Shown: piece after piece, positions 61,001-64,000 of the stretch
Layout of the letters: every line of letters begins with the position of its first letter
How positions within the stretch are numbered: the first letter of the stretch is position 1
Source: Actinostola sp. cb2023
Taxonomy: Eukaryota > Cnidaria > Anthozoa > Actiniaria > Actinostolidae
DNA length: 64,000 bases
Assembly: GCA_033675265.1 (NCBI GenBank)
Contig: JAUJYZ010000505.1
Coordinates: forward strand, 51,145-115,144
Direction of reading: 5' to 3'
The notes under the pieces: model-generated
Databases searched by the model: none
What the model saw: only the letters and a program-made list of their open reading frames with translations
What the model was told of the DNA's origin: nothing
Translations under genes and position numbers: made by a program

Positions 61001-61490
61001 CAGTGAACTCTCTCTAAGACGGACACCCTCGGGATCCGGACCACCACCAACTGTCCGTCTTAGAGAGGTGTCCGTCTTAAGGAGAGTTATGCAATTTGAC
61101 ATCTTTAACTAAAGCAAGATCAGAGGTACAAGTCAAAGCTGACAGACGATTTCTTACTCAACCAGTTAATGGGACAAGAACAATTTGCGTGCAATTCAAT
61201 TAAAAGTAGTTTACATTTACTGTATGGCACGCTATACGTGATCTGTTTGTTTTCTGTCATTGACTTTAGTATCAAACATCTGGCTAGTGTCCGTCTTACA
61301 GGGATTTTTTTTACCTATTTGTAACCAAAATTAAGATAAAAAGTGTCCGTTGTCGGCCTTAGAGAGGTGTCCGTCTTATAGAGGGTTTAGATACAGTGAA
61401 ATAACGGGTTTTCGGCAGGGACCAGCAAATGGTGTTCGTTATAGAGAGGTATCCGTCTTATTGAGGTGTCCGTTAGGAGAGAGTTCACTG
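61001..61490. mobile_element. Pogo-like MITE, array copy 5
   Basis: Same ends and TA flanks, between L6 and V3. Confidence 0.88.
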
Positions 61491-61696
61491 TATATGATAC
61501 AAACTGTGAAAGCTTATGATAATATAGTATAAAATAATAATAACATTAAAACTAATTAAAGACTTGCTTAAACAAAACGATTTGTGCATATGAGATCGGA
61601 ACTTTTGGACTTCACGAAAAAACAAAAAACAGTTGTGATTTAATTCAAATTGCTTTTTTAAAGTACTATTAAGTACTATATTATGAATTATTTTAG

Positions 61697-62289
61697 GTTG
61701 CAAAGTGGATCTTGGATTCTTGATTGATGCCTTTACAACTGGTGGAGATCTCAAGTTCAATCAATTGGTAACTTTTGTGATAGGAATGGTGGAGAAGTTT
61801 GACATTTCACAACACGATACTCGTGTTGCAGTTATACGTTTTGTCTCCTTTTCTGCAATAGTTGAATTTAAATTCGACAGCTATGTTGACAAAAAATCTA
61901 CCATCGAAAAAATCAGCGGCATTAAATACGGTGGAAATAGTAATCCCACCAAGCTTTCCTATGCCCTCTCTATGGCACAATCCAACGTGTATAGTAAGGA
62001 CTCGATTCGCGATGGGATACCAAGGATTCTCATCGTTTTAAATGGTGGCAAGTCAAGTGTTGACGATCAAGTGAAACCATACTCACAAGCGATACGTGAC
62101 CTTGGCGTGACTATCTACGCTGTAGCTATTGGGAAAAACTATAATGCCGATCAATTAAAAGAAATGGCTACAGATAAAGACCACATATTTACTACGCCAA
62201 CGTTGAGTGATCTTGGTGCCGTTGCTCAGCCCATCAAGGACAAAATATGTCAAGGTTTGGATGTTTATAACACAGTCATAACAACATAA
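61697..62289 (+). CDS. Gene 3, VWA exon V3
   Basis: Matches V2 across 185 residues with few changes (E-I to D-L near the start, R to S in K-I-S-G-I-K, Y to S in Q-S-N-V-Y-S). It has the same altered metal-site residues. The donor position reads AAG|GTTTGG (62254/62255), a poor donor, so this copy may instead be a terminal exon reading on as L-D-V-Y-N-T-V-I-T-T to TAA at 62287-62289; the end given here assumes that. V1 has the same GTTTGG form. Confidence 0.88.
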
Positions 62290-62377
62290 ACGAGTATGCA
62301 TTAAAATGCATTAATATATTGAGTTAGTGAGCGCTTATAAAAGCTAACGATGAATACAGATTCAGAAACTGTTCCTC

Positions 62378-63350
<973 letters not shown>

Positions 63351-63639
63351 CTTAATATATAATATATAATTATAACTTTAAGATCTTAAAAAAGTGCAAG
63401 AGTAACTGATTTGATTGTTTACTCTATGAAATGCTTTTAATTAGATAAAGAGGACCTACTCTTAATGTACAATACAATGCAACACTAGTTCATTTATTCT
63501 GTATATTTGTCTGTTTCTTTAAATGAAATGCTATATTTACTCTTAAGTTACGAACCTTGTCCGTTAAAAATCATTTTTTAGCGAATTGAAGACATGAATA
63601 TTAGTGTTGTCAGTATATTTTTTGAAATATTTGATCATT

Positions 63640-63770
63640 TTATTTGAAATTCAATGCATGTTGAAACCGATAAAAATCAGCCTAGTGAGAAATACTCTCA
63701 ACTCAATCTATAATTCCATGTTCAATTGACTCAACAACAACAACAACTGGTAAGCTTGAAGTGTGATTTC
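63640..63770 (+). pseudogene. Diverged next linker unit
   Basis: GATCATTTTATTTGAAAT, TGAAACCGATAAAAAT, GAGAAATACTC and TCCATGTTCAATTGACTCAA track the sequence before and inside the linker exon, ending ACAACTG|GTAAGC. Much of the linker is missing and no clear acceptor AG is present. It suggests the array continues beyond the window. Confidence 0.5.
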
Positions 63771-64000
63771 AATAAGCCAGTTCACGCTGATGATCAAATG
63801 GGCATAACATACAAATAAAAAAAACTACATATCAAACAATAACTTAAAGGTCATATGACGCTTATTTTTTTATTTTAAAAATCGATTACATATGAAGTGA
63901 ATAGTGGGATGGTTCAGTATTTTGTGATTTGAGCTTCGCATTGGCGAGTTATAAAGGTTTGAAATCGTGATATGCTAATTAGGTGACGTCAACGCAGGCA

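Overview
This is animal nuclear DNA. The genes are intron-rich with GT-AG splice sites, the sequence is A+T-rich, and it is crowded with short inverted-repeat transposons and microsatellites. Secreted VWA and PAN-EGF proteins, a DIRS-like tyrosine-recombinase retrotransposon and many TA-, TTA- and TTAA-flanked foldback elements fit an anthozoan cnidarian such as a coral or sea anemone. That is inference from gene style, not from a database match.

Genes. (1) Plus strand, 114-3146: the last four exons of a protein with a dsRNA-binding-like motif, a Met/Pro-rich segment and a polar, disordered tail. (2) Minus strand, 14412-8191: the last three exons of a secreted protein, in order a GECYS-type cysteine module, a PAN/apple domain and an EGF domain that ends at the stop codon. 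None of the three exons stands out as a long ORF; matching splice phases join them. (3) Plus strand, 46871 to beyond the window: a signal-peptide exon followed by a tandem array of near-identical Thr/Pro linker exons and von Willebrand A exons, all phase 1-1. One VWA exon is broken and one array unit looks chimeric.

Mobile DNA. About 14.85-24.68 kb is a decayed DIRS-like element on the minus strand (gag, RT, RNase H, tyrosine recombinase). It is split inside RT by two related elements lying side by side, each bounded by the trinucleotide ACT. The last intron of gene 2 holds a three-level nest of transposons (8356-11861). Other inverted-repeat elements lie near 3.2, 3.5-5.26, 5.6, 6.6, 7.0-7.46, 21.45, 24.85, 25.5, 26.8-36.4 (a complex), 36.75, 37.8, 39.07, 41.7, 42.2, 42.8-44.95 (a giant palindrome), 45.1 and 47.8-48.9 kb.

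Other. A truncated U6 snRNA-like fragment lies at 33456-33504, just after a 0.7-kb tandem duplication. Long microsatellites or minisatellites lie at 0.84-1.56, 11.88-12.34, 12.7-14.18, 38.94-39.67, 41.92-42.16, 44.46-44.71, 50.1-50.6, 56.15-56.6, 59.4, 62.4 and 62.7-63.35 kb; most long uninterrupted ORFs in the window are translations of these and are not genes.

The most unusual system is the 49-64 kb exon array: repeated linker/VWA cassettes, each carrying the same intronic transposon, nearly identical to one another, with VWA domains whose metal-site residues are mostly replaced.
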